Part shown: positions 33,949 through 43,594 of the stretch, piece after piece
Numbering within the stretch: the stretch's first letter is position 1
How the letters are laid out: every line of letters begins with the position of its first letter
NCBI RefSeq assembly: GCF_036421915.1
Contig: NZ_JAZGOM010000011.1
From: Georgenia_A wangjunii
GTDB lineage: Bacteria > Actinomycetota > Actinomycetes > Actinomycetales > Actinomycetaceae
Strand: one strand, 5' to 3'
DNA: 64,000 nt
The notes under the pieces: model-generated
Told to the model about the DNA's origin: nothing
What the model saw: the letters and a program-made list of their open reading frames with translations, nothing else
The model's database searches: none
Translations under genes and position numbers: made by a program

Positions 33949-34715
33949 GCGCCCCGCTCCGGCTGGGTCTGCTCCACACGGTGCCGGCGCTCGCGACGAC
34001 GTTCGACGCCCTCGTCGCCGAGCTCGCCCCGGGCACCGAGACCGTCCACGTCGTCGACGCGTCGCTCCTCGCGCGCGCGGTCGGGGAGGGGGGCGTGAGC
34101 GCGGAGGTCTCCGCGCGGGCGGTCGCGCACACCGGGTACCTCGCCGGGCTCGGGGTCGACGCCGTCCTCGTCACGTGCTCCTCGATCGGCGAGTGCGCCG
34201 ACCTCGCGGCGCGGGACGCCGACGTGCCGGTGCTCCGTGTCGACCGCCCCATGGCCCGGCGGGCCGTCGCGCTCGCGGCCGACGGGTCGGGTCGGAGTGA
34301 CTCCGGTGGCCGGACCGGAAGGGACGACGGGGCCGGCGGGGCGGCAGGGGGTGACCGTGCCGTGGCAGCGGACGAGGCCAGCGGGCGCATCGCCGTCCTC
34401 GCCACGCTCAGCTCGACGCTCGGCCCGACGACGCGCCTCGTCGAGGGGGAGGTGGCCGCGGCCGGCGCGCGCGTCGAGATCGACCCCGTCCTCGTCGTCG
34501 GCGCCGCCGAGGCCCGCGGGCGCGGGGACCAGGCCACCCATGACGAGCTCGTCCGGCGCGCGGTGGGTCGGGCCGCCCAGCGCGCCGCCGTCGTCGTCCT
34601 CGCCCAGGCCTCGATGGCGGACGCCCTCGCCGGGGCGGACCCCGCCCCCGTGCCGGTGCTCAGCTCGCCGACCACCGGTCTCGAGGCGGCGATCGTCGCC
34701 GCCCAGAGGCGCTGA
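33945..34715 (+). CDS. Asp/Glu-racemase-superfamily protein
   Basis: A 256-aa protein with the racemase-like two-lobe pattern: LGLLHTVPALATTF and AVLVTCSSIGECADLA (the first catalytic-type cysteine) in lobe one, and AVVVLAQASMADAL in lobe two where racemases have their second cysteine. That second cysteine is replaced by Ala/Gln, so two-base racemisation is unlikely; an isomerase, decarboxylase or hydrolase role is more plausible. About 35 residues of Gly, Asp, Ser and Arg are inserted in the middle. GTGA overlap with the aldolase gene places it in the same pathway. Confidence 0.7.
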   Translation: MSAPLRLGLLHTVPALATTFDALVAELAPGTETVHVVDASLLARAVGEGGVSAEVSARAVAHTGYLAGLGVDAVLVTCSSIGECADLAARDADVPVLRVDRPMARRAVALAADGSGRSDSGGRTGRDDGAGGAAGGDRAVAADEASGRIAVLATLSSTLGPTTRLVEGEVAAAGARVEIDPVLVVGAAEARGRGDQATHDELVRRAVGRAAQRAAVVVLAQASMADALAGADPAPVPVLSSPTTGLEAAIVAAQRR

Positions 34716-34918
34716 CGCCCCCGTCCCGTGATGGTCGCCGGGCTGGTGCGGGGCCGTCAGCGCGTCTGCATGACCACGAGCGGGGTGGTGATGGGCCGTG
34801 CTCCGGCCGACGGGGGGCGGGTTCTGCGAGAAGTCGATGATCTTCACCGCGCGCACGGCCCACCTGGGTCGTAGTGTCGGCCCCGACGGTCCGTGGCCGG
34901 ATCGTTAGCAAGAGGTCG

Positions 34919-34952
34919 TTGACCGTCTCCGGAGGATGTGGGTACGTTCTCA
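34919..34952 (+). promoter_or_regulatory. Importer operon promoter with LacI-like operator (site 1)
   Basis: TTGACC (34919-34924) and TACGTT (34943-34948) are 18 nt apart. TGGGTACGTTCTCA (34939-34952) overlaps the -10 box and matches the sites at 46784, 50640 and 43571. The surrounding non-coding stretch (34716-35084) also has a weak half-copy of the interspersed repeat (GTCTGCATGACCACGAG, near 34764-34780) and a leader of about 130 nt. Confidence 0.6.
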
Positions 34953-35084
34953 GGCACGGCAAGGACGCCGTTCGGACATGGCGTGCACGTGTGTGAGGCC
35001 GAACTCGTCGTTGTCGTGGCGCACCCGGGGAGGGTTGCGTGGTGCCGCGTTGGGCACCGCCTCACTACGTCGAAGGAGAGGTCC

Positions 35085-36491
35085 ATGAGAACACGAAGCG
35101 CACGAGGCGCTGCCGTCGCCGTGGCGGCCGGGCTCACGCTCGCGGCCTGCGCGCAGGGCACCGGCGGGAACAGCGACGACGGCACCGGGGGTGGCGGGGA
35201 CGGCGGCACCTCCTTCGACTCCGGGGCCGAGCTCGACGGCGAGCTCGAGATCATGGGCTTCGGCCTGGGCGACGACGTCGCCACGTCCCGCTACGAGCTC
35301 GCCGAGGAGGCCCTCGGCGACGGCGTGACGATCAACCACATCGAGGGCGCGCTGGACATCCAGCAGTTCCTCACCGCCGTGGCCTCCGGCAACCCGCCGG
35401 ACGTCATCTACGCCGCCCGCGACCAGATCGGCACGTTCGCCTCCCGCGGCGCGATCATCCCCCTCGAGCAGTGCATCGCCGGTGAGGGCATCGAGATCGA
35501 CAACTTCCGCGAGCACACGATCGAGCAGGTGACCTTCGCGGACGAGATCTACGGCGTCCCGGAGTTCAACTCCATCCAGATCACCATGGCCAACGCCGAC
35601 CTCCTCGAGGCGGCCGGGATGTCGATCGAGGACGTCAACGGCTCGGACTGGGAGGCCATCACCGCGGCCAACGAGGCGCTCATGGTCAACGAGGGCGGCA
35701 GCCTCTCGGTCATCGGCTACGACTCGAAGCTGCCGGAGTTCCTCCCGCTGTGGGCACGCTCGAACGGGGCGGACCTCATCTCCGAGGACGGCCGCACGGC
35801 TCAGATCAACGACCCGGCGGTCGTCGAGGCGCTCGAGTTCGCGCTCGAGATCTACGAGGCCCAGGGCGGGTTCGGCGTCGTCAAGGCACTGCGTGACTCG
35901 GCCGACTTCTTCGGCGCCGGCAACCAGTTCGCCGCGGGCACGCTCGGCGCCATGCCGATGGAGCAGTGGTACATCAACGTCCTCAACGACGTCTCTCCCG
36001 ACGCCCCCATCGCGTTCGACACCCTGCGGGACAAGGAGGGCGAGACCCTCGCCTTCGCCGGCGGGAGCGCGTGGGCGATCACCCAGGGCAGCAGCAACCC
36101 CGAGGCGGCGTGCCGCTTCGCCCGGGCGATGACCGAGCTCGACACGTGGACCGCCGCGGCGGAGAACCGCATCGCGCTCCGCGAGGCCGAGGGCGGCACG
36201 TTCACCGGCATCCTCACCGGCCGCTCCGACGCGGACGAGGCCATCCGGGAGATGGTCCCCTCGATGGGCGACGAGAAGTGGGACTCGGCGATCGAGGCGA
36301 TGTACGAGGCCAACGAGAACAGCTTCGCCTACCCGGCCAGCGCGGCCGACAACGAGTTCAAGACCGCGTGGACGGACGCGGTCAACCGTGTGCTCAACGG
36401 CCAGGAGGAGCCGCAGGCCGCCCTCGACCGGGCGCAGGAGGAGGCACAGTCCGCCCTCGACACGAACTGGGCGGAATGGGACGAGGGCTAA
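35085..36491 (+). CDS. Sugar ABC importer, substrate-binding lipoprotein
   Basis: Family 1 extracellular solute-binding protein of 468 aa. The signal peptide ends in the lipobox LAAC (Cys22), followed by a Gly/Asp-rich linker. Binding-protein patterns include LDIQQFLTAVASGNPPDVIYA, EIYGVPEFNSIQITMANADLLEAAG and FAAGTLGAMPMEQWYINVL. GAAGGAGAGG lies 5 nt before the ATG. First gene of binding protein-permease-permease; its ligand is probably an oligosaccharide processed by the glycosidases downstream. Confidence 0.92.
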   Translation: MRTRSARGAAVAVAAGLTLAACAQGTGGNSDDGTGGGGDGGTSFDSGAELDGELEIMGFGLGDDVATSRYELAEEALGDGVTINHIEGALDIQQFLTAVASGNPPDVIYAARDQIGTFASRGAIIPLEQCIAGEGIEIDNFREHTIEQVTFADEIYGVPEFNSIQITMANADLLEAAGMSIEDVNGSDWEAITAANEALMVNEGGSLSVIGYDSKLPEFLPLWARSNGADLISEDGRTAQINDPAVVEALEFALEIYEAQGGFGVVKALRDSADFFGAGNQFAAGTLGAMPMEQWYINVLNDVSPDAPIAFDTLRDKEGETLAFAGGSAWAITQGSSNPEAACRFARAMTELDTWTAAAENRIALREAEGGTFTGILTGRSDADEAIREMVPSMGDEKWDSAIEAMYEANENSFAYPASAADNEFKTAWTDAVNRVLNGQEEPQAALDRAQEEAQSALDTNWAEWDEG

Positions 36492-36497
36492 GCCCTC

Positions 36498-37454
36498 ATG
36501 GCCACGATCGCTCGACCGGCTCGGGGCGCGTCGGACAAGATCCCGATGCGTCCCGAGCTGCGCAAGCGCCAGCGGCGCAACCTCCGCGCTGCGCTGCTGT
36601 TCATCCTGCCGTGGATCATCGGGGCGGCCGTCTTCACCGTCTGGCCGATCCTCTACAGCGGGTACCTGTCCCTGACGAACTACGACGTCATCAACGCGCC
36701 TGAGTTCATCGGCCTCGACAACTACCGCCGCCTCCTCGAGGACCCCCGGATCGTCCTGTCGCTGGCGAACACGGTGTACTACACCGTCCTGCTCGTGCCG
36801 CTGCAGATCATCTTCTCGCTCTCCCTGGCCATGCTCCTCAACGAGGCGGGCCGGGCGTCGAGCTTCTTCCGCACCGCGTTCTACCTGCCGAACATGACGC
36901 CGCCGGTGGCGGTGGGCATCCTCCTGCTCCTGCTGTTCAACGGGCAGGACGGTCTCGTCAACATGGTGCTCGGGTGGGTCGGGATCGAGGGGCCGAACTG
37001 GACGACGGACCCGACGTGGATCAAGCCCGGGCTCGTCGCGATGAGCCTGTGGTCGGTCGGCTCGACGGTCATCATCCTGCTCGCGGCGCTGCGCAACGTG
37101 CCGGCGGAGATGTACGACTCCGCCAAGGTGGACGGCGCGAACTGGTGGCAGCGGACGACGAAGATCACCGTGCCCATGATCAGCGGGACGATCTTCTTCC
37201 TCGTCATCGTCAACACGATCGCCGGGTTCCAGACCTTCACCGAGGCCTACACCGCGTACCACGGGGCCGGCACGTACAGCAACGAGGCGGCGCTCTTCTA
37301 CGCCATCTACCTCTTCCAGCAGGCGTTCGAGTTCCTCAACATGGGCTACGCCTCGGCGATGGCCTGGCTGCTCTTCCTCATCATCATGGTGATCACCGGC
37401 ATCCAGTTCCTCGTGAGCAAACGGCTCGTCTACTACGAGGGGGAGGACAAATGA
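36498..37454 (+). CDS. Sugar ABC importer permease 1 (MalF/UgpA-like)
   Basis: A 318-aa inner-membrane permease with six predicted helices. The EAA loop that docks the ATPase reads EMYDSAKVDGANWWQRTTKI. N-terminal LLFILPWIIGAAVFTVWPI is typical of this family. The next permease overlaps by ATGA. No ATPase gene follows, so it must borrow one. Confidence 0.93.
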   Translation: MATIARPARGASDKIPMRPELRKRQRRNLRAALLFILPWIIGAAVFTVWPILYSGYLSLTNYDVINAPEFIGLDNYRRLLEDPRIVLSLANTVYYTVLLVPLQIIFSLSLAMLLNEAGRASSFFRTAFYLPNMTPPVAVGILLLLLFNGQDGLVNMVLGWVGIEGPNWTTDPTWIKPGLVAMSLWSVGSTVIILLAALRNVPAEMYDSAKVDGANWWQRTTKITVPMISGTIFFLVIVNTIAGFQTFTEAYTAYHGAGTYSNEAALFYAIYLFQQAFEFLNMGYASAMAWLLFLIIMVITGIQFLVSKRLVYYEGEDK

Positions 37455-38401
37455 CGTCCATGCCCGGAACCTCGACGCCCGGGACCGCTGCGACGGCCAA
37501 CCCGGCCGCCGAGGCCGCCACCAAGGCGGCGGCCCAGCCGCCGATGCGCGAGCTGCGCCCGGACCGGTCGAAGCGCCCGCTCGGGCTCAAGATCCTCGTC
37601 GTCGCCATGCTCGTCGGCTTCTCGGCGATCTTCATCTACCCCTTCATCTGGCTCATCAGCGCCTCGTTCAAGCCGCGCGGGGAGGTCTTCGACAACAAGC
37701 TCATCCCGGAGACCTTCGTCTTCGAGAACTACCTCAACGTGTGGCAGGAGGCGCCGCTCGCGCTGTGGATCTTCAACACCCTCTTCGTCACGGTGCTGGC
37801 GGCGGGGACGGTGACGATCTCGAGCGCGATGGTCGCCTGGGGGTTCTCCTACTTCCGGTTCAAGGGCAGGAACGCCCTCTTCGGCGTCGTGCTCGCCACG
37901 ATGATGCTGCCGGGAGCCGTGACGATGGTGCCGGTGTTCCTCATCTGGAACTCCCTCGGCCAGGTGGGCACGCTCACCCCGCTGTGGGCGGCGAACATCT
38001 TCGGCAGCGCGTTCTACATCTTCCTGCTCCGGCAGTTCTTCCTCGGCCTGCCCCGGAGCCTCTTCGAGGCCGCCCGGGTGGACGGGGCGAACAACTGGAC
38101 GATCTTCACCAAGATCGCGGTGCCGCTGTGCAAGCCGGCGCTCATCGTCACGCTCATCTTCGAGTTCCAGGCGTCGTGGACCAACCTCATGGCGCCGCTC
38201 ATCTACCTGCGGGACTCGAGCACGTTCACGGTCCCGCGGGGCCTCAAGGCCCTGCTCGACCAGTTCGGCTTCGGTGGCAACTGGAACTGGGAGATCATCG
38301 TGACGGCGAGCGTCATCACGACGATCCCGATGATCATCCTGTTCTTCATCGCCCAGCGGCACTTCGTCGAGGGCATCGCCACGACGGGCGTCAAGGGCTG
38401 A
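37451..38401 (+). CDS. Sugar ABC importer permease 2 (MalG/UgpE-like)
   Basis: A 316-aa permease with about 40 disordered N-terminal residues and six helices. The EAA loop is SLFEAARVDGANNWTIFTKI, and the late NWNWEIIVTASVITTIPMII and ending RHFVEGIATTGVKG are family hallmarks. Coupled to permease 1; the GH1 gene begins 2 nt after its stop. Confidence 0.93.
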   Translation: MTSMPGTSTPGTAATANPAAEAATKAAAQPPMRELRPDRSKRPLGLKILVVAMLVGFSAIFIYPFIWLISASFKPRGEVFDNKLIPETFVFENYLNVWQEAPLALWIFNTLFVTVLAAGTVTISSAMVAWGFSYFRFKGRNALFGVVLATMMLPGAVTMVPVFLIWNSLGQVGTLTPLWAANIFGSAFYIFLLRQFFLGLPRSLFEAARVDGANNWTIFTKIAVPLCKPALIVTLIFEFQASWTNLMAPLIYLRDSSTFTVPRGLKALLDQFGFGGNWNWEIIVTASVITTIPMIILFFIAQRHFVEGIATTGVKG

Positions 38402-38402
38402 G

Positions 38403-39836
38403 GTGCCCGTGACCCCGGCGTCCTCCGGCGCGGGGGGCTCACCGGAGGGTGGGTCCCCCGCCCCGTTCCCGGACGGGTTCCTCTGGGGTGCCGCGACGTC
38501 GGCGTTCCAGGTCGAGGGGAGCCTCGACGTCGACGGGCGTGGCGAGTCGGTCTGGGACGTCTTCGCCCGGCGCCCGGGTGCCATCGAGGGGGGCGCCGAC
38601 GGGTCGCGGGCGTGCGAGTCCTACCGCCGTTGGCGCGAGGACGTCGCCGTGATCGCCGAGCTCGGGCTCGGGGCGTACCGGTTCTCCGTCGCGTGGTCGC
38701 GGATCGTGCCTGAGGGGACCGGGCGGGTCGAGGCCCGTGCCCTCGACCACTACGAGAGGTTCGTCGACGCGCTCCTCGAGTGCGGCGTCGCCCCCGTCCT
38801 CACCCTCAACCACTGGGACATGCCGCAGGCGCTCATGGCCGACGGCGGGTGGGCGGCGCGGGGTGCCGTCGACGCGTTCGCCGAGCTGACCACCGCCGTC
38901 GCCGACCGCCTCGCGGACCGGGTCGAGTGGTGGGTGACGCAGAACGAGCCGTGGATCATCGCGCTGCTCGGCTACCAGCTCGGGCTCCACGCCCCCGGCG
39001 TCGCGGACCTGCGCGCCTCGCTGGCCGCGGGGCACCACGTGCTGCTCGGGCACGGCGCGGGCGCCGACGTCCTCCGCTCCTACCCGGGCACGAGGGTGGG
39101 GGCCGCGCTGAGCCTCTTCCCGTGCGACCCGGCCACCCCGGACCCGGCGGACGTCGAGGCCGCGTGGGGCTCGGACGGCTACGTCAACCGCTGGTTCCTC
39201 GACCCGCTGCTGCGCACCGGCTACCCACCGGACATGCGAGAGCACTGGGAACGGGCGACCGGCGGGCCGCTCGACGTCATCCGCGACGGTGACGAGGCCG
39301 CGATCGGCGGGCGCAGCGACTTCCTCGGCGTCAACTACTACACGCGCCGCGTCATGACCGCGGCCGAGCCAGGCCCCGGCCGGCCCTTCCCGTGGCAGGT
39401 CGTCGAGCCGACGGGGAGCGTCGCGCGGACCGACGCCGGCTGGGAGATCGCCCCGGACGCCTTCCGCGACCTCCTCCTGCGGCTCGACCGCGACTACCCC
39501 GGAACCCCGCTGCTCGTCACCGAGAACGGTGGGGTCTTCGGCGAGGTACCCACCCACGACGACCTCGTCCACGACGGCCGCCGCACGGAGTTCCTGCGCC
39601 GGCACGTGGCGGCCGTCGGTGAGGCGCTCGCCGGCGGCGCGGACGTGCGCGGGTACCTGCACTGGTCGCTGCTCGACAACCTCGAGTGGGCCCTCGGCTA
39701 CCGGCCCCGCTTCGGGCTCGTCCACGTCGACTACCCCACCGGGCGCCGGACGATCAAGGACTCCGGCCGCTACTACGCCGAGGTGGCCCGGACCGGCACG
39801 CTGCCCCCCGTCCCCGCCGTCGCCCCCTTCGGCTAG
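38403..39836 (+). CDS. GH1 beta-glycosidase (beta-glucosidase type)
   Basis: Retaining glycosidase of 477 aa with no signal peptide, so it acts in the cytoplasm on imported sugars. Family signatures: FLWGAATSAFQVEGS, ACESYRRWREDVAVIAELG, the acid/base glutamate Glu182 in TQNEP, and the nucleophile Glu374 in VTENGG, then LLDNLEWALGYRPRFGLVHVD. GH1 also covers beta-galactosidase and beta-mannosidase, so exact specificity is open. The gene is tightly packed between the importer and the GH36-like gene. Confidence 0.93.
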   Translation: MPVTPASSGAGGSPEGGSPAPFPDGFLWGAATSAFQVEGSLDVDGRGESVWDVFARRPGAIEGGADGSRACESYRRWREDVAVIAELGLGAYRFSVAWSRIVPEGTGRVEARALDHYERFVDALLECGVAPVLTLNHWDMPQALMADGGWAARGAVDAFAELTTAVADRLADRVEWWVTQNEPWIIALLGYQLGLHAPGVADLRASLAAGHHVLLGHGAGADVLRSYPGTRVGAALSLFPCDPATPDPADVEAAWGSDGYVNRWFLDPLLRTGYPPDMREHWERATGGPLDVIRDGDEAAIGGRSDFLGVNYYTRRVMTAAEPGPGRPFPWQVVEPTGSVARTDAGWEIAPDAFRDLLLRLDRDYPGTPLLVTENGGVFGEVPTHDDLVHDGRRTEFLRRHVAAVGEALAGGADVRGYLHWSLLDNLEWALGYRPRFGLVHVDYPTGRRTIKDSGRYYAEVARTGTLPPVPAVAPFG

Positions 39837-41736
39837 GGCGTGCCCGTGCGTGTCGAGGAGCGCCCCGGCGCGACGACGATCACCGGCGAGACGTACGTGC
39901 TCGAGGTCCGGCCGGGCGCCGCCAAGGCCGTCCTCGCGGCTCCCGACGGACGTCTCTGGTCCCACCTCAGCCTCCTCGCCTCCGTCGACGCGACCGACGG
40001 GGTGGACGAGTCCTACGACGTGCTGCCCGCCGTCATCACGCCCGGGCCCGACGCCGTCACCGTCACCGTCACGGCCGCGAGCAGCCGGTGGGCGCACAAG
40101 GAGGTGCGGCTCGTCGCGCGTCCCCGCGCCGTCGAGCTGAGCGTCCACGTGCGCGGGCGCGGGTGGCTGGCGGAGGTGAGCGTCCTCGGCGGGCGCGCCG
40201 TGCGGGCGAGCGGGGCGTGCGGGACCTTCCGCTCCTCGATCGAGTTCGCCTCGGTCCTCAACCCGACACCGACCGAGCCGGTCCACGTCGTGCGCCCGGC
40301 GCACTCGGGTGCCGTCCTCGGGGTCGTCGGGGACGCGCACGCCGGGCGCCTGCACGCCGTCTTCTCCCCGCCGCCCCTGTGCCTCGCCCTCGGCAGGCGC
40401 GAGGCGCGGAGCGCCACCGAGCTCCCCGGCGGGGACTGGCTCGCCGTCGCGCTGCGCGCCGGCGCCGCCGACCTCACCTTCACCGAGCTGCGCTACGACC
40501 CGGTCGACGGCGGGTTCCTCGTGCGCCTCGACTACGACGGCCACACCCTCGTCGAGGACGCCTTCACGACGCCGGCGCTCGTCCTCACCCCGACCGACGG
40601 TCCCCTCGCGGCCGTCGCCGAGCACCGGCGGGACCTCATCGACCACGGCCTGGCCCCCGCCGGGCCGGTCCACGAGCCCGCGCCGTGGTGGCGGGAGCCG
40701 ATCTTCTGCGGGTGGGGCGCGCAGTGCACCCGGGCGCCGCTGCCCGGGGCGCCCGCCGCCCACCCGTACTACCTCGCGGACCTGGCGCCCGCCGTCGTGC
40801 CCGACGGCGTCCCCGTCGCCGCGGACATGGCCCGCGCCGACGTCTACGACGAGCTCCTCGCCCACCTCGCCGCCGCGGGCGTCGTGCCGGGGACCGTCGT
40901 CGTCGACGACCGGTGGCAGGCCGAGTACGGCACCGGTGAGCCGGACCGCACCCACTTCCCCGACCTGCGCGCGTGGGTCGCGGCCCGGCACGACGCCGGT
41001 CAGCGCGTCCTGCTGTGGTGGAAGGCGTGGGACCCGGCGGGCGTGCCGGCGCAGGAGTGCGTGCGCGACGCCGGCGGCCGGCCCGTCGCCGTCGACCCGG
41101 GCAACCCCGCCTACCTCGCCCGGCTGCGGCGCACCGCCGCTCACCTCGTCGGCCCGGACGGGCTCGGCGCCGACGGCGTCAAGGTCGACTTCACCCAGCG
41201 CGCGCCCGTCGGGCACTCGCTGCGGGCGTGGACCGACGCGTCCGGGCGCCCCGGGGTGTGGGGGATCGCCGCGCTCCACGCCCTGCTCGGGGCGCTGTAC
41301 TCCGGGATGAAGGAGGCGAAGGCGGACGCGCTCATGATCACCCACACGCCCCACCCGGCCTTCGGTGACGTCACGGACATGGTCCGGCTCAACGACGTCC
41401 TCGAGCGGGACACGGCGACGGCGGTGGTCCCGGTCGTCGACCAGCTCCGGTTCCGCCACGCCGTCGTCACGGCGGCGATGCCCGGGCACCTCGTCGACAC
41501 CGACCAGTGGCCCATGCCGGACCGGGCGCAGTGGCGCGCCTACGTCGGCGCCCAGGCGGCCCTCGGCGTCCCCGCGCTCTACTACGCCGAGGGGATCGAC
41601 CGGTCCGGCGAGGCGCTCAGCACCGAGGACCTCGCCCTCGTCGCGCGGACCTGGACGGACTACCGCGCGGCCCTCCTTGCCACCCCGCCCCCGGGGGGTG
41701 CCGCATGCCCCCGGGGGGCGCCGCGGCCCCCCACGG

Positions 41737-41941
<205 letters not shown>

Positions 41942-41977
41942 GGGGACGGTGGGGAGCGGGGGCGCGGGGGTGCGGCG

Positions 41978-43552
41978 ATGACGGGCGTCGGCGTGAGCGG
42001 AGATGGCGCGGCTCCGGAGACCGGGGCGGACGTCGTCGTCTACGCGGCCACGTCGGCCGGGGTGTGCGCGGCGGTCGCGGCCGCGGAGGCCGGGGCGAGC
42101 GTCGTCCTCGTCGAGCCGGGCCGGCACGTCGGGGGCATGACGAGCGGCGGCCTCGGCTACACCGACGTCGGCGACCTCCGCGTCGTCGGCGGCATGGCGG
42201 CCCGGCTGCGGCACGCCGTCGCCGAGCACTACGGCGTCCCGCCCGGCACCTTCGCGGGCCCCGAGCCGCACGTGGCCGAGGCCATCTACCGGCGCTGGCT
42301 CGAGGAGGCGGGCGTCGAGGTCGTGCTCGGGCACCGCCTCACCGGCGTCGACGTCGGAGGCGACGCCCGCATCACCGGCATGACGGCGGGGGGTCGGCGG
42401 TTCACCGCCGCCGTGCTCGTCGACGCCAGCTACGAGGGTGACCTCCTCGCGCTCGCGGGCGTGCCCTACGCCGTCGGGCGCGAGGACCGCGCCCTCCACG
42501 GGGAGCGGTTCGCCGGGCGTCAGGAGCTCGCGCCCGGCAAGCACGCGATGCCGCCGTGGGTCTCGCCTTTCGCGGGGGACCCCGACGGGCTCGTCGAGGG
42601 TCCCCTCCTCGACCAGGTCCGGCCGGGGCCGATGGTCGAGGTCGGCCAGGGCGACGGCGGGGTCATGTCCTACGGCTACCGCGTGTGCCTCACCCCCGCG
42701 GCGGACCGCATCCCGTTCGAGCGGCGGCCCGGGTACGACGAGGGCCACTGGGAGCTCGGCCGGCGCCTCTTCGCGCTGTGGAGGCGGGAGGGGCGCGAGG
42801 TGCGGGCCCGGGACCTCGTCGGTCTCGTCCCCAACCTGCCCGGCGGCAAGTGCGACGCGAACTCGATCGGCCCGTTCTCCCTCAGCGTCCTCGACGGCGC
42901 CGCGTGGGAGTACCCCGACGCGGGCGCCGCGCGCCGTGAGGAGATCCGCCTGCACCACCTCCACCACGCGCAGGACCTCCTGTGGTTCCTCACGCACGAC
43001 CCCGCCGTGCCCGCGCCCGTGCGCGCCGAGATGCGCGGGTGGGGACTGCCGCCCGAGGAGTTCGCCGACACCGCCCACCTGCCCCACCAGCTCTACGTCC
43101 GGGAGGCGCGGCGGATGGTGGGCGAGTACGTCCTCACCGAGCACGACGCCCTCGGCGGGCGCCGTCACGACGACGTCGTCGCGCTCGGCTCCTACCACCT
43201 CGACGTCCGCGAGGTGCAGCGCACGTGGCGCTGGGTCTACGAGCACCCCCGGCCGGTCGCCATGGTCGTGACGGAGGGGTACCTGTCCGTGCCGGTGCCC
43301 CCGTACGCCGTCCCGTACCGGAGCCTCGTCCCGCGGCGGGCGGACTGCACGAACCTCCTCGTGCCCGTGTGCCTCGCCGCCTCGCACGTCGCGTTCTCCT
43401 CGGTGCGCATGGAGGTGCAGTACCAGATGCTCGGTCACGCCGCCGGGATCGCGGCGGCCATGGCCGCGCGAGCGGGGTGCGGCGTCCACGACGTCGATGT
43501 CGGCGCCCTCCAGGACACGCTGCATGCGCAGGGCCAGGTGCTCGCGCTCTGA
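41978..43552 (+). CDS. FAD-dependent oxidoreductase (FAD_oxidored family)
   Basis: A 524-aa flavoprotein. The dinucleotide loop is GADVVVYAATSAGVCAAVAAAE, an unusual variant of GxGxxG, followed by LVEPGRHVGGMTSGGLG, and ADLLALAG-type VDASYEGDLLALAGV. These match the FAD_oxidored (PF12831) group, often placed in polysaccharide-use loci and loosely named xanthan-lyase-related. The late block VPYRSLVPRRADCTNLLVPVCL is also typical. Substrate unknown; sugar or glycoside oxidation is the likely theme. No signal peptide. Because the upstream sequence is an assembly scar, the start (ATG 41978) is not certain. Confidence 0.75.
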   Translation: MTGVGVSGDGAAPETGADVVVYAATSAGVCAAVAAAEAGASVVLVEPGRHVGGMTSGGLGYTDVGDLRVVGGMAARLRHAVAEHYGVPPGTFAGPEPHVAEAIYRRWLEEAGVEVVLGHRLTGVDVGGDARITGMTAGGRRFTAAVLVDASYEGDLLALAGVPYAVGREDRALHGERFAGRQELAPGKHAMPPWVSPFAGDPDGLVEGPLLDQVRPGPMVEVGQGDGGVMSYGYRVCLTPAADRIPFERRPGYDEGHWELGRRLFALWRREGREVRARDLVGLVPNLPGGKCDANSIGPFSLSVLDGAAWEYPDAGAARREEIRLHHLHHAQDLLWFLTHDPAVPAPVRAEMRGWGLPPEEFADTAHLPHQLYVREARRMVGEYVLTEHDALGGRRHDDVVALGSYHLDVREVQRTWRWVYEHPRPVAMVVTEGYLSVPVPPYAVPYRSLVPRRADCTNLLVPVCLAASHVAFSSVRMEVQYQMLGHAAGIAAAMAARAGCGVHDVDVGALQDTLHAQGQVLAL

Positions 43553-43556
43553 GTGC

Positions 43557-43594
43557 TTGTAGCGCCCCTGTGGGATCGATACCATGGTTCGATG
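43557..43594 (+). promoter_or_regulatory. MBL-gene promoter with LacI-like operator (site 4)
   Basis: TTGTAG (43557-43562) and TACCAT (43580-43585) are 17 nt apart and the ATG follows six bases later (leaderless). TGGGATCGATACCA (43571-43584), a palindrome with one mismatched pair, lies in the spacer and touches the -10 box. Confidence 0.55.

Noticed and set aside
31610..34715. Sulfoquinovose (sulfo-EMP) pathway
   Set aside because: Only the aldolase resembles YihT; isomerase, sulfofructose kinase, reductase and sulfoquinovosidase are not present.
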